From Candidatus Dependentiae bacterium (GTDB lineage: Bacteria; Babelota; Babeliae; Babelales; Vermiphilaceae): a stretch of 64,000 nt of DNA. The notes under the pieces were generated by a model. That model worked only from the letters and a program-made list of their open reading frames with translations, had not been told where the DNA came from and ran no database searches. Position 1 is the first letter of the stretch. Every line of letters starts with the position of its first letter. Below are positions 9,231-18,282 of the stretch, piece by piece. The stretch spans positions 1 through 64,000 of the forward strand of contig JAPLIR010000016.1 in the NCBI GenBank assembly GCA_026389015.1, read 5' to 3'. The position numbers and the translations under genes were made by a program.

Positions 9231-10562
9231 TCATTTCTTAATTTCAACGGCATACTCAGCAGTAATTTCAGCTAACTTTGAGATCAGTTTTCTTTCGTTA
9301 AATCCTGGCACCAACAAGAAGTTGTCAGCCAATTCTTTTTTACCTACTATTTGTTGAAAAGCTTTCAATAACTCTGCTACACAATCTTGTGACGTATCAC
9401 CAGAATCTGGAAATAAAACTCGGCGAGCAGATATTTTTTGAGTCATTGATTCCAACTGAGACAAATCTCCAAATAAATTTTTTGATCGCCCTGCTCCAGA
9501 AGCGATAGAACTTGAACAGCCTTGCGAACTTTCATCATCTGAATCTGCAAACAAAGTCTTATCAACATAAATTTCTGGATGTAAATACTTGATATGATCT
9601 CTTAAATACGCAGATGACAGTACAGAAGGAACCTGCAATAGATCCGATCGAGCTGGCTTAGATTTTGAAAAGCTTTTTAATTTTTCGCTATCTAAACTGG
9701 AACAAGAAGATGATTTTTTATTGCCTTCTAATTTTTTTGGCACATTCCATCCCGTATCGCTATACTCCAATTCTGGACTATCAAAGGATGCCATACTCAT
9801 ACCATCGCAAGAAAAATCAAAGCCTTGACTTAAGCACGTAACGCCAGCACTCTGCGCACCGGCAGCCTTAAGCGCCTCAATGCACTTGCCCTTTTTATAT
9901 TTGTTAGCATAACCAAAAGCGGTAATCCCTTTTTCATTCATACAATCGATATCAGCACCTTGCTGAATAAGTAAAGTAAGACATGAAACATGTCCATTTC
10001 GAGCAGCACATATAAGCGAAGTATCACCGCCTCTATTTGCATGATCTTTATCTGCTTTGGCTTCAAGTAAGCATTGTAAAACTCCTACATTACCATGACG
10101 CGAAGCGCTTATGGCAGGCGTGTCGCCATGCCCATCATAAGAATTTGGATCAGCATTTTTTTTAATCAAAGCCTGAACCACCTCTAATGATCCAGATCTT
10201 GCTGCAATACGTAATGGAGATTGCCCTTGAGGCAATTCAATCTGAGGATCGAATTGATCTAAAAAAACTAGTGCCGGACTTCTCTCACCTTTTATTTCAC
10301 GTTTAGCAAGCGCTAGCTTAAATTCTTTAAGTCGTTGCGGCGTGCAGGGAGCTGAATTTGAACCACCCTGACCAGCCTTAGACTTTCTTGGGGGAGTTTT
10401 ATAACCACTTTCAAAAAATGAGGGTCTATCATTTTTGATTTCTTGATCTTCTTCAGTAGAAGCTGGTGTCGAATTCTTTTCAGGTGTTTGACTTGCATAA
10501 GACAGACCAGATGCCATAATTATAGCTGCCAAGGTCAAAAAACGTACTGATTTGTAATTCAT
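9231..10562 (-). CDS. Secreted ankyrin-repeat protein
   Basis: The 443-residue product has a signal peptide (MNYKSVRFLTLAAIIMASGLSYA) and a mature start SQTPEKN like the 5376-6242 protein. Four ankyrin repeats fill about residues 115-240 (SPLRIAARSGSLEVVQALIK, TPAISASRHGNVGVLQCLLE, TSLICAARNGHVSCLTLLIQ). The remainder is polar, Ser-rich and acidic, with the LEYSDTG segment shared with its neighbour. The C-terminus is a helical piece (LISKLAEITAEYAVEIKK). It is the first gene of the 10.5-4.2 kb minus-strand ankyrin run. Function unknown beyond likely protein binding. Confidence 0.85.
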   Translation of the reverse strand: MNYKSVRFLTLAAIIMASGLSYASQTPEKNSTPASTEEDQEIKNDRPSFFESGYKTPPRKSKAGQGGSNSAPCTPQRLKEFKLALAKREIKGERSPALVFLDQFDPQIELPQGQSPLRIAARSGSLEVVQALIKKNADPNSYDGHGDTPAISASRHGNVGVLQCLLEAKADKDHANRGGDTSLICAARNGHVSCLTLLIQQGADIDCMNEKGITAFGYANKYKKGKCIEALKAAGAQSAGVTCLSQGFDFSCDGMSMASFDSPELEYSDTGWNVPKKLEGNKKSSSCSSLDSEKLKSFSKSKPARSDLLQVPSVLSSAYLRDHIKYLHPEIYVDKTLFADSDDESSQGCSSSIASGAGRSKNLFGDLSQLESMTQKISARRVLFPDSGDTSQDCVAELLKAFQQIVGKKELADNFLLVPGFNERKLISKLAEITAEYAVEIKK

Positions 10563-10744
10563 ATATATCCTTTTGTATCTAACGATATTATATATTATAT
10601 AGCCATTATAAAGACAAGATTACCATTATTATTCAAATTGTCAATAGATTCAGTTATAGAAAACGAGAGTTAATCAAGAATTTTAACCATATTTGACCTC
10701 ACGCACACCTAAAAACTCACTAAAATGAGCCCTTTAGAGCCCTA

Positions 10745-10853
10745 TTAAGCCTTAGGACAACGACATGGTGCGCTCGCACATTTTGAACAATAAGCACCTG
10801 CTTGAGCAGGTTTGCCCTCGTGACACTCGCCACTATGGCATTCTTGGTGCCCC
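10745..10853 (-). pseudogene. Duplicated 3' end of the Cys-rich small membrane protein gene (11974-12306)
   Basis: These 109 bases match the 3' end of the gene at 11974-12306 with a single visible mismatch (gagCAggt versus gagCCggt) and would encode its last 34 residues (GHQECHSGECHEGKP onward). The match stops abruptly within the GGTGCCC stretch. The remaining sequence of the 10563-10938 gap shows no other gene. With the full gene on the other side of the ankyrin gene at 10939-11769, the copy forms a direct repeat flanking that gene. Confidence 0.9.
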
Positions 10854-10938
10854 AACAGGTGATAACGACAACAACAAGAGCAATTAAAAAAGTGTTACCA
10901 AGACATTGGCTTTTAGGGCCACCACTCTTATGAGTAAC

Positions 10939-11769
10939 TTAATTTTTTTCTTCTTGTTGATCTTTCAATAAATCAACGCATGGTTGATGACCATTACTCA
11001 ATGCCTCATCAAGAGCCGTGAAGCCAGCCTTATTTTTTTTATCTATCGCTTTACTTTCAAGCAATAGCTGTACAATTTTGTCATGGCCATAGGTTGCAGC
11101 CAATATAAGAGCCGATTCCCCTTCTTCATTAAAATCATTGATACGTATAGAAGTAGGTGCAAGAAAGCCACTTGCAAACAACTCACGAAAACCGCTTCCT
11201 GCAGCACCAGACATAGAATTCTGCTCAATACAAGCATCTTGCTCTCTCATGCCCTCGAGTAATAGTTTACTTTTTTCTAACTCGCCAAAAGCCGCCGCCG
11301 TCATCAATGACGAATACGTACTCTTAGAGCAAAATAGTCTTGCAAAAGCACTAATTTGACCCTGTTTTTTAGGCGTTGGCTTAACTATAGAAGCAGTAAA
11401 AGATCCTTGACTTGCCGAATGATCCGATGTCGGCGAACTTGAAGAATTCCTCGATGCAGAAATACTCATAAAGCCACTTGATGCCGACATTCCCATAGAA
11501 TTGCCAAAAACAGGAGCGCTTACAGAACTAGCAGATACTTTTTGCCCCACAAGATCATTCACAACAGGTACAGACATAGATCTCAATTGATTCAATAAAG
11601 CTTGCCCTTTTTTGACGTCTACCTCTTGACCCTCTGGAATACTACAGAGCTCAGAAGTCACAGAACTCAGGGACATACCGCGATTACGACTATGCGCACC
11701 ATCCTTCATTGCCAACGAACTCATGGAGATTAAAACCGATAATAACACTAAACTTGTATACTTTTTCAT
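10939..11769 (-). CDS. Secreted ankyrin-repeat protein flanked by duplicated gene ends
   Basis: Starts at 11769 (MKKYTSLVLLSVLISMSSLA, then MKDG), with GAGG upstream; the longer frame to 11814 adds a poorly supported leader. The product is about 276 residues. The N-terminal half is Ser/Met-rich low complexity. Ankyrin repeats follow (SSLMTAAAFGELEKSKLLLE; SALILAATYGHDKIVQLLLE; TALDEALSNGHQPCVDLLKD). The gene lies between the intact gene at 11974-12306 and a 109-base copy of that gene's 3' end, suggesting it arrived as a cassette. Confidence 0.85.
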   Translation of the reverse strand: MKKYTSLVLLSVLISMSSLAMKDGAHSRNRGMSLSSVTSELCSIPEGQEVDVKKGQALLNQLRSMSVPVVNDLVGQKVSASSVSAPVFGNSMGMSASSGFMSISASRNSSSSPTSDHSASQGSFTASIVKPTPKKQGQISAFARLFCSKSTYSSLMTAAAFGELEKSKLLLEGMREQDACIEQNSMSGAAGSGFRELFASGFLAPTSIRINDFNEEGESALILAATYGHDKIVQLLLESKAIDKKNKAGFTALDEALSNGHQPCVDLLKDQQEEKN

Positions 11770-11880
11770 AAAAACCTCACATATATATATTGTTAAAGAT
11801 AGTACAGTAATCAAAAATAAAAGATATAATATTTTTTTCTATTTGTCAAACTTTATGAGCTATCACACTCTATATTAAAA

Positions 11881-11934
11881 AACAAAAAAATCTCAGGTCT
11901 GACAGAGGTATTATTTTCTGTCAGACCCGAGATT
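11881..11934 (-). terminator. Strong intrinsic terminator of the 11974-12306 gene
   Basis: On the minus strand an 18-base near-perfect stem (TCTGTCAGACC paired with GGTCTGACAGA, extended by GAGATT/AATCTC) is followed by a T-run. It lies 40 bases after the stop codon at 11974. Confidence 0.85.
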
Positions 11935-11973
11935 GTATACTTTACGGCTCAGAACTATATATCGCTTAGAGCA

Positions 11974-12306
11974 TTAAGCCTTAGGACAACGACATGGTGC
12001 GCTCGCACATTTTGAACAATAAGCACCTGCTTGAGCCGGTTTGCCCTCGTGACACTCGCCACTATGGCATTCTTGGTGCCCACAACAATGACAGCCTTTT
12101 GAAACAAGCATGAGCAACATCATGATAAGACTCACAACACCTGCGCCGCCAATAACATGATTAACTACCTCTGCATTTGAAGCAAGAAAAGGCAATTGGA
12201 ACAAATCATAATGAGCCCATAGCTTAAGGCCGAAGTTAAGGGATACGACGCCAGTGATTAACCATGACGCAAAACCTAATATTTTCATTAAAATTGACTT
12301 CATCAT
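11974..12306 (-). CDS. Small membrane protein, DUF378-like, with Cys-rich metal-binding-like tail
   Basis: The 110-residue product has two hydrophobic segments (ILGFASWLITGVVSLNFGL; VIGGAGVVSLIMMLLMLV) arranged as in DUF378 proteins, then a tail of about 40 residues with eleven Cys and several His (CHCCGHQECHSGECHEG; CSKCASAPCRCP). The tail could bind metal; that is inference. GGAG precedes the ATG. Its 3' end is duplicated at 10745-10853. Confidence 0.75.
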   Translation of the reverse strand: MMKSILMKILGFASWLITGVVSLNFGLKLWAHYDLFQLPFLASNAEVVNHVIGGAGVVSLIMMLLMLVSKGCHCCGHQECHSGECHEGKPAQAGAYCSKCASAPCRCPKA

Positions 12307-12394
12307 TCAATCTCCTGTATTGGGGTCCATAAAAACATTCAACTACTCACTACATTATTTCGTATGCCCCCCAAAAAGCAAGGCTTTTGGGTAA

Positions 12395-12577
12395 GAATTT
12401 TATAAATTACTTGTAAACGCGATACATTTGCATAGTTCTAAGGCAATTGAATCTTTGCGAATAGAATTTGAAAAAGTATGGAATGATCCTGAATTGGGTA
12501 TCTTTTGGCCGACGATGACACGCCGTCAGTTCATACTGGCACTATCCAAGCATAGTATCCCACAGAAAAATGCTTGA
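12395..12577 (+). other. Open-frame remnant without ATG start, overlapping the next gene
   Basis: A frame with no in-frame ATG until MTRRQF near its end encodes about 60 residues (e.g. FEKVWNDPELGIFWPTMTRR) and stops at 12575-12577. The stop overlaps the next start as ATGCTTGA, an arrangement typical of translationally coupled genes. It may be the tail of a truncated gene whose 5' part is lost. I do not recognise the family. Confidence 0.4.
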
Positions 12578-12890
12578 ACTTCAAGCAGCATACGCCTTAT
12601 TAGAAGCAAAAGTGAGTAATCTTACTACAGAAGTTAGTACGTTAAAGTCAGCCATAGATCTCTTGACGCGATCACAAGCACAAAAAAACGATACAACAGA
12701 TGAACATAAAGGTACAATATCACTCGCAAACATGAGTCAACCAACACAAGAAGCGCAAGAGGTAACGCAAGAGACCAACGGACAAGAAAACTCATGGCGC
12801 AGTGTCCAGAACAGAAAACCACGACGCAGCCACTATACTTCACATAATCATCAATTAGTAGAGAAACAAAAAAATAAATTTACGAAGTAG
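12570..12890 (+). CDS. Small coiled-coil protein, unknown
   Basis: The 106-residue product starts with a heptad-like coiled coil (residues 1-32, LQAAYALLEAKVSNLTTEV), then a Gln/Thr-rich linker and a basic C-terminus (WRSVQNRKPRRSHYT). Its ATG overlaps the stop of the upstream remnant. No signal peptide. The pair could be the decayed end of a mobile or accessory gene. Low confidence that it is still expressed. Confidence 0.45.
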   Translation: MLELQAAYALLEAKVSNLTTEVSTLKSAIDLLTRSQAQKNDTTDEHKGTISLANMSQPTQEAQEVTQETNGQENSWRSVQNRKPRRSHYTSHNHQLVEKQKNKFTK

Positions 12891-12977
12891 TTTTTGATTT
12901 TTTTGCATTACACGTCCTTTATATAGTATGATTGAATGCTTTAATACAAGATTAGAACTATCATAAAAGGAATTATC

Positions 12978-13625
12978 ATGACCATTAAAAAAATGATACT
13001 CATCACACACGTTATATTATATACAATAGCAGCACATGCCATGAAAAATAACTGTTTATCTGCTAAAGCAGAACCATATTATCTTTATAACTCAAGTCCT
13101 ACCGCAATGGCTCAAGAAAATAACCAGCAGCTCTCATCCAGTTCAGCTAGCAGTTCGTCGTCGAACATAACACAAAACACACCTTCATCTCAAATAAGAA
13201 GATCTTCATTTCCTTCTCATGCACTTCCCTCATTACCCTCCCAAACAGCTCTCTATGATAAAATAAATAAGCTAGAGAATGAGACCGTTATACTAAGAAT
13301 GCTCAATGCACAAATAACCCAGGCCTTGTTAAGCCAACAAAAAAAAATAAATACTCTAGAAAGCCGCTATGCGCAAACAACGATACCTAAACTCATATCA
13401 CAAGAACAAACATTAACTACATTGGTTGCCGGGCAAAGAAATTACGAAAGAAAGATGCATGACCTTATTGTGCATAACCTAACACTAACTCAAGAAGTTT
13501 ATGAATTACATGGCCTTTTCAAGCACTTGTCACAAGAACTTGATCAACAAAAAAATAGCCAAGGATGCATGTCCGGACCAGTTGTATATGCATCAGCCGA
13601 ACCCGAAGAGCAATGCTTAGATTAG
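12978..13625 (+). CDS. Secreted coiled-coil protein, unknown
   Basis: The 215-residue product has a signal peptide (MILITHVILYTIAAHA, then MKNN), a Ser-rich linker (residues ~55-80) and a long coiled coil (~95-200, e.g. DKINKLENETVILRMLNAQI). The end, EEQCLD, is not a CaaX box. A clean AAAGGA site precedes the ATG. The export signal with Met right after the predicted cleavage site matches the ankyrin and CaaX proteins, so it may belong to the same secreted set. Function unknown. Confidence 0.7.
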   Translation: MTIKKMILITHVILYTIAAHAMKNNCLSAKAEPYYLYNSSPTAMAQENNQQLSSSSASSSSSNITQNTPSSQIRRSSFPSHALPSLPSQTALYDKINKLENETVILRMLNAQITQALLSQQKKINTLESRYAQTTIPKLISQEQTLTTLVAGQRNYERKMHDLIVHNLTLTQEVYELHGLFKHLSQELDQQKNSQGCMSGPVVYASAEPEEQCLD

Positions 13626-13648
13626 TACCCAAAACAATGCTATAGAGA

Positions 13649-15367
13649 CTAAAACCCTACTCCACCTTTGAGCCACAAGCTCCATTGGGAATAAGTGCTG
13701 TTCTTGCGAGCACAACCGCTAGCCCATTCAACGCTACCGCCAAACCCAAAAAATGGCTGCCAATTGTCAATAACACACCACACATTGCCCGCATGGAAAA
13801 ATACCCCATGACTCATCGCATGCGGCACCAACGCTGCGCGTGTATCAATATCAGCATCGCTCAACAAAACAGCTGGATTTGATGTTTGTACCGTTGTAAC
13901 TGGAATCATACCAAATTCTCCCTGGAGCTGATTCAACGTTCCATTACTGTCATACGCAACAACAGAAGAATCGGCATTCAAGTTACGATAATTACTATTA
14001 CCAAGCCCTTGACCACCGTGCAAGGTTGCCTTGCTTTGCGTTGCACTTAAAGGAATCGGGTTATTGGTTATTGCATCAAAGCCATATACCTGCGCATCAC
14101 CTTTGACTGCGTAGAGCCCCGCAGGGAATCTTTCACGACAATGCAACTTTTCAGCCGTGCGGCCAAAGAAATTATAGCCACAATCGAGCTCTAACCCACG
14201 ATAATGGTATGATAGCTTGAGAGCAAGGTCTGCTTGCACAGCAAATGACACCTTTACATCAAGGGTGGTTTTATTGATAGCCGGAAACAAACAACGTTTA
14301 TATTGATTTGGTGCAGCCGGCCCCATAGGCCCGAAAAACAAATCATGGGATGGGTCAGCAAAAGCTTCCAAAAGCATATACCGACTCCCTGGACCGTTAT
14401 TGACTAAATCAAAAGAACGTTTTTGTGATGCGCGGGCCAAATGAACCACATTGGCATCCAGATAAACTGCCAGAGAACTGCCGGCATCCTCATTGCACCA
14501 TAGATAACCATGAGCAGTCACCCCGCCACCAACTTCCCAGTGTTTTCCGTTACCAATAATAGGCTCAAATAAAAACTCAGAAGAAGGCCTTGTGCCTGTT
14601 GGCGCTGCAACACGGAAATTAACCCCAGCATGATGATGGTCCCCGGCATAGTTCCAGCCAACAACAGCACGCAATTCAGCAATACCATTACTCACCGCAC
14701 GACCCCAAATGCGTCCATTCTCGAGCGACTCTCTAATATCTCCCGGCAAAGGCTCTTTACCAATAAAAAAATCATCTGCATCTTCTGTTAAATTTTTGCG
14801 CGTCAACGTATCAGTAAATAAATAACCTGCAGGATACGATGCCACCCCTTTTACCGTAATACATTCACGTAAAGCCAAGTCCCATGTCGTATTGACTATC
14901 GGCAGATCAAAACGCAGATAAAGCCCATCGCAGATATGGTCCAACCCAAGATAGCACTGCAGATCTAAAATAAAATTCTTAATCTGAGGCTTGAAGCATA
15001 ACGTACTTTTATAATCAGATGGCAACCCAAAGTAATCGGCCAAAATGTCGCGAGGACCGCGATCTGTTACTCTGCTTCCCGAAACCGGCAACGAACAGGA
15101 CCCTAACAACAGCTCTGCCATCTCTTTTGGCTCAAACGACCGGGCATAGGCTGGCGTTATGGCGAAGGCGCCATAAAAACAACCCTCTGACGGTTGATTA
15201 ATGAGCGTCTGCCATCCTACCAAGTCCCGGGCAACCTGGGCTCCCTGAGACCGAGGGTTATAAGAGGATTGGCCAGTGAAAGCCTGCACCCCAATAGTAG
15301 GCAATAAGGCAATAATTACACCATACAACAGGACTCTTGAGACTGACTGACTTATATTCTTGTTCAT
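13649..15367 (-). CDS. Outer-membrane beta-barrel protein, family A
   Basis: The 572-residue product has a signal peptide (VLLYGVIIALLPTIGVQAF) and ends in SLWLKGGVGF, the C-terminal Phe typical of beta-barrel insertion signals. It shares blocks with the 51-64 kb proteins: PRSQGAQVARDLVGW, DILADYFGLPSDYKSTLCF and NGKHWEVGGGVTAHGYLW. It is the family member away from the main array and the most divergent one. A porin or major outer-membrane protein role is inferred. AGGAG precedes the start. Confidence 0.8.
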   Translation of the reverse strand: MNKNISQSVSRVLLYGVIIALLPTIGVQAFTGQSSYNPRSQGAQVARDLVGWQTLINQPSEGCFYGAFAITPAYARSFEPKEMAELLLGSCSLPVSGSRVTDRGPRDILADYFGLPSDYKSTLCFKPQIKNFILDLQCYLGLDHICDGLYLRFDLPIVNTTWDLALRECITVKGVASYPAGYLFTDTLTRKNLTEDADDFFIGKEPLPGDIRESLENGRIWGRAVSNGIAELRAVVGWNYAGDHHHAGVNFRVAAPTGTRPSSEFLFEPIIGNGKHWEVGGGVTAHGYLWCNEDAGSSLAVYLDANVVHLARASQKRSFDLVNNGPGSRYMLLEAFADPSHDLFFGPMGPAAPNQYKRCLFPAINKTTLDVKVSFAVQADLALKLSYHYRGLELDCGYNFFGRTAEKLHCRERFPAGLYAVKGDAQVYGFDAITNNPIPLSATQSKATLHGGQGLGNSNYRNLNADSSVVAYDSNGTLNQLQGEFGMIPVTTVQTSNPAVLLSDADIDTRAALVPHAMSHGVFFHAGNVWCVIDNWQPFFGFGGSVEWASGCARKNSTYSQWSLWLKGGVGF

Positions 15368-15581
15368 AAAACTGCTCCTAGGTAAGATATTTTCTTTGCT
15401 CCATAGTAAAATAAGCGCAAAACAAGATGCAATGCTTACCCAGTTTTTATAGGCTTTTAACCTAAAAAACCTATAAAGAGCACCTAAATCATTATTGGCA
15501 AAATTCCCTTGTTTTAAAAAATATGGTAACCTAAATTGTATGTAGGCAGACGAATTCTGAAAAAATAACTATAGAGATACC

Positions 15582-16064
15582 ATGAAAATACAAAGAAAAA
15601 AGGGATACTTTTCTATATCTGCAGTAGCGGAAATGTTTTCAATACACCAACAAACCATCAGGCTGTATGAAAAAGAGGGCTTAATTGTCCCTAAACGCTC
15701 TGAAGGCAATACACGCCTTTTTTCTGAAGATGATATCAGCCGCCTAGAAGAAATAATCTATTTAACCCATAAATTGGGCATCAATCTTGCAGGCGTTGAA
15801 ATGATATTCAAGCTCAAAAAACAAATTCACAAGATGCAAAAAGACATGAACAAGGCTTTTGAGGAAGCGCAACACGAACTTGATAAAGAAGCAGAAACAT
15901 CAAAGCATGCGTTTAAAGCAAGCGCACAACAATTAATGAAATTAAAACAAGAAAAACAGATTAAATCAAAACCACAACCCGTGTCACCAGTGGCTGAAGT
16001 AAAACAAGAGCCAGAAACTTTTGACGTTGATGTAGACAACTGGGAAGTGGAATATGATGAATAA
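15582..16064 (+). CDS. HspR-like MerR-family regulator
   Basis: The 160-residue product begins with a MerR winged-helix domain at residues 8-80 (YFSISAVAEMFSIHQQTIRL, then EKEGLIVPKRSEGNTRLFS), close to the HspR heat-shock repressor subgroup (YEKEGL...R...NTRLFSEDDI). A long coiled coil (~85-125) and an acidic tail follow (DVDVDNWEVEYDE). HspR-type proteins repress chaperone genes; no chaperone operon is adjacent, so the target is unclear, although a J-domain protein lies 3 kb downstream. The next gene starts 83 bases after its stop. Confidence 0.8.
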   Translation: MKIQRKKGYFSISAVAEMFSIHQQTIRLYEKEGLIVPKRSEGNTRLFSEDDISRLEEIIYLTHKLGINLAGVEMIFKLKKQIHKMQKDMNKAFEEAQHELDKEAETSKHAFKASAQQLMKLKQEKQIKSKPQPVSPVAEVKQEPETFDVDVDNWEVEYDE

Positions 16065-16146
16065 TGTTTTATTTGTGTGAAAAAAAATGTAAGCCTAGAT
16101 TTAGGTGATAAAAAATTCAGGGCGGACATTAAAGAAGGAATCAACT

Positions 16147-16614
16147 ATGCAAAACAATGAATTTTCAAATGATAACACACAGTTTGTTCTCTCGTATGAA
16201 CTACTGAGCTTACTTCGTTGGCTAGCAGAACATGACGCAGAAAAATTAAAGAAGCTTATCACCAAGGCTTTAGCAAATGGCCTACAAGAAGATGTAAATC
16301 GCGCACGAAAAAACAGAGATGAAGAACAAGTTTTAGAAGAGATCCAACACGGCATGCTCGATTTCTTTAATCTTCTTGAAATATTGCTTGCTGAAGCAAT
16401 GGACGAACAAACCATGCACAAGGCAATGCAAAAGAATCTTATGCCCGCAATTGATCAAATTGATGCTACCATTTGCGATGACGCTACCGTCCGCACCAGC
16501 ATTGAACGAGCAACGGCAAAAATAGAACATAATTCAAAAGAAAATCCAAAAGATATTCTTTTCAAAGAACTACTTAAGCGTTGGAAGCCAGTCAATAAAA
16601 ACGCTTTTAATTAA
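16147..16614 (+). CDS. Conserved-looking helical protein, unknown
   Basis: The start at 16147 (MQNNEFSNDNTQF) is preferred over a GTG at 16105 because AAGAAGGA lies just upstream. The 155-residue product is all-helical and acidic (LSYELLSLLRWLAEHDAEKL; MLDFFNLLEILLAEAMDEQT), cytoplasmic, without a recognised motif. It follows the MerR gene on the same strand and ends before a terminator at 16636, so the two probably form an operon. Confidence 0.65.
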   Translation: MQNNEFSNDNTQFVLSYELLSLLRWLAEHDAEKLKKLITKALANGLQEDVNRARKNRDEEQVLEEIQHGMLDFFNLLEILLAEAMDEQTMHKAMQKNLMPAIDQIDATICDDATVRTSIERATAKIEHNSKENPKDILFKELLKRWKPVNKNAFN

Positions 16615-16635
16615 TCAAGCTATTTTTTAGTATGC

Positions 16636-16670
16636 AAAAAGGCCCCCAGAAAATTCTGGGGGCCTTTTTT
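16636..16670. terminator. Intrinsic terminator (bidirectional)
   Basis: AAAAAGGCCCCCAGA / TCTGGGGGCCTTTTTT forms a perfect GC stem with A- and T-runs on the two sides. It ends the MerR operon on plus and could also serve minus-strand transcripts. A close variant lies at 18223-18254, after the intact maf gene. Confidence 0.9.
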
Positions 16671-16685
16671 GTTGAATTAAACATT

Positions 16686-16840
16686 CAAATTTATAAATCA
16701 AAAAAATCTAATTCCTCTAATGCTTCACGGAGTTCAAAAAGCGGCAATCCGACAATGGTTAAATATGAACCATGAATAACTTTTAAAAACTGTGCGCCAA
16801 ATTCTTCAATGGCAATTGTATGCGCTGCTTCAAGCGCAAT
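16686..16840 (-). pseudogene. Duplicated 3' end of maf
   Basis: These 155 bases align without gaps to 18278-18432, the 3' end of the intact maf gene, with scattered substitutions (roughly 90% identity by eye). The homologous frame encodes the maf C-terminal segment (ALEAAHAIAIEEFGAQFLKV and beyond). The copy ends two bases before the stop codon of the ankyrin pseudogene at 16842. Together with the terminator copies, this makes a direct repeat around that gene. Confidence 0.9.
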
Positions 16841-16841
16841 T

Positions 16842-17942
16842 CTAAGCAATGATACACAGATCCTTATCACGCACCTTTTTTTGAGGCACTAACATATCTC
16901 CTACACACACGCCATTATGCGACGAATCATCAATTCCATTATCAAAAAAACCATTACTGTTTCCTACTAACTGCTTAGCTACTACAATAGCCTGTTTAAG
17001 TGTAGCGCGCTTTGCATCTTTCCCATACAGATTCGCATACTCATTAATAAGTTCTATAGATTCAGATGGCATGATTGCTTGATCTTTATATTGATTGATA
17101 ACACGTACAGGCAAATTGTTCATAAGTTCATTCTTTTGAGACCTATAAGATCCGTCTAATACTTCACGAACAATACCTATACATTCATTTTTATAGCGCT
17201 GTAAAATGAAAATTTTTGTGCATCCATCTACGGTTGACCAATCCGCAGTGTTGAACGATGCCTTATTTTCTAACAATAAGCGTGCACAGGACTGACGACC
17301 AAAGCTCAATGCTGCTGTAAGCGCATTAAATTTTGCGAGTTCTAGTTGCTTATGAGGACTCTTTAAGAACAATGCAACAAGAGGCGCGTGGCCATTAGAA
17401 GAAGCGATTTGCAAGGAATTTTGCTTGAGAATTGGCTCTTGAAAATCTACATCTGCTTTTGCTGCAAGAAGAAGTTGAACTATATTTTTTCTGCCCCAAA
17501 ATTATGCATAAGTCAATACACTATTATTATTAAAACAGTCATTAGTCACACAAGCATTTGTATCAAGCAATATTTTTACCATTTCAGCATTATTGTTATG
17601 CACAGCGGATATCAGAGGGGTAACGAATTCCGTCTCCCCTGAAGGAAAAACATGATCAATTCTGTGATCGCTGTAATCTTTCACATTTGGATCAACTTTT
17701 AATGCAAGCAACGAGCGAGTCATACCTGAAAGATTATTATTTACAGCAAACATGAGTGCCTTTTTAGGATCTCCGTTATTTCTTCTGATAACTTCTTGCA
17801 CAAGTTCATCATTTGTATAGGCCACACTATCTGTTTTTTTGGTGGCCTTTTCTTCCATACCATGCATGGAAATAAAAGATCCAATTAGGGTAATGATCAC
17901 CCCTCGTAGAATGATATTTTTAATAAATATATGTTTATCCAT
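16842..17942 (-). pseudogene. Secreted ankyrin protein gene with one in-frame stop; C-terminal CaaX box (CIIA)
   Basis: The open frame from 17942 spans 367 codons and keeps frame throughout, but TAA occurs at 17504-17502 (…SVLTYA-stop-FWGRKNIVQLLLA). Both flanks of the stop are good ankyrin sequence, so a single nonsense change in a formerly intact gene is the simplest reading; a sequencing error is possible. The N-terminus is a signal peptide (MDKHIFIKNIILRGVIITLI) ending MHG before MEEK. Ankyrin repeats run to about residue 240. The protein ends RDKDLCIIA; CIIA fits the farnesyl-type CaaX consensus. The gene lies exactly between intact maf and a copy of the maf 3' end. Confidence 0.85.
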
Positions 17943-18222
17943 GACAACCCCATTAGGTAGTATCTTTTGATTAATGCTTGTATAGGAAAGTCTACAACAT
18001 TTAAATCAATGGTCAAATAGAAAAACTTAATGATTTAACTCAACTAAAAAAGGGTTTTTATCAATAGAAATTTCTGAAATATGAGAGGCATCCTGACAAG
18101 ATAGATGCTTATTGGTGGAGAAACAAGGATGATACTTTCCTTATTGAAAAGTACTATGCGTCCAATTGTTTGAATTTTTTTCATCAGTAAACCTGGTGAC
18201 ATCTTTAAATGATTCATTAAAT
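17943..18222. other. Non-coding stretch upstream of the ankyrin pseudogene
   Basis: No credible gene is visible. The sequence is AT-rich and probably holds the promoter of the minus-strand ankyrin gene. It ends at the maf terminator. Confidence 0.5.
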
Positions 18223-18254
18223 AAAAAGGCCCCAGAAATTTCTGGGGCCTTTTT
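18223..18254 (-). terminator. Intrinsic terminator of maf
   Basis: AAAAAGGCCCCAGAA / TTCTGGGGCCTTTTT forms a perfect stem 28 bases after the maf stop codon. It closely resembles the terminator at 16636-16670. Confidence 0.9.
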
Positions 18255-18282
18255 ATTTGAAACTTTTTCGTGCTCTACAAAT

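Noticed and set aside
16842-17414. Separate short ankyrin gene starting at 17414
   Set aside because: The frame is continuous with the upstream part except for a single TAA; there is no ribosome site or ATG there, so it is the second half of one broken gene.
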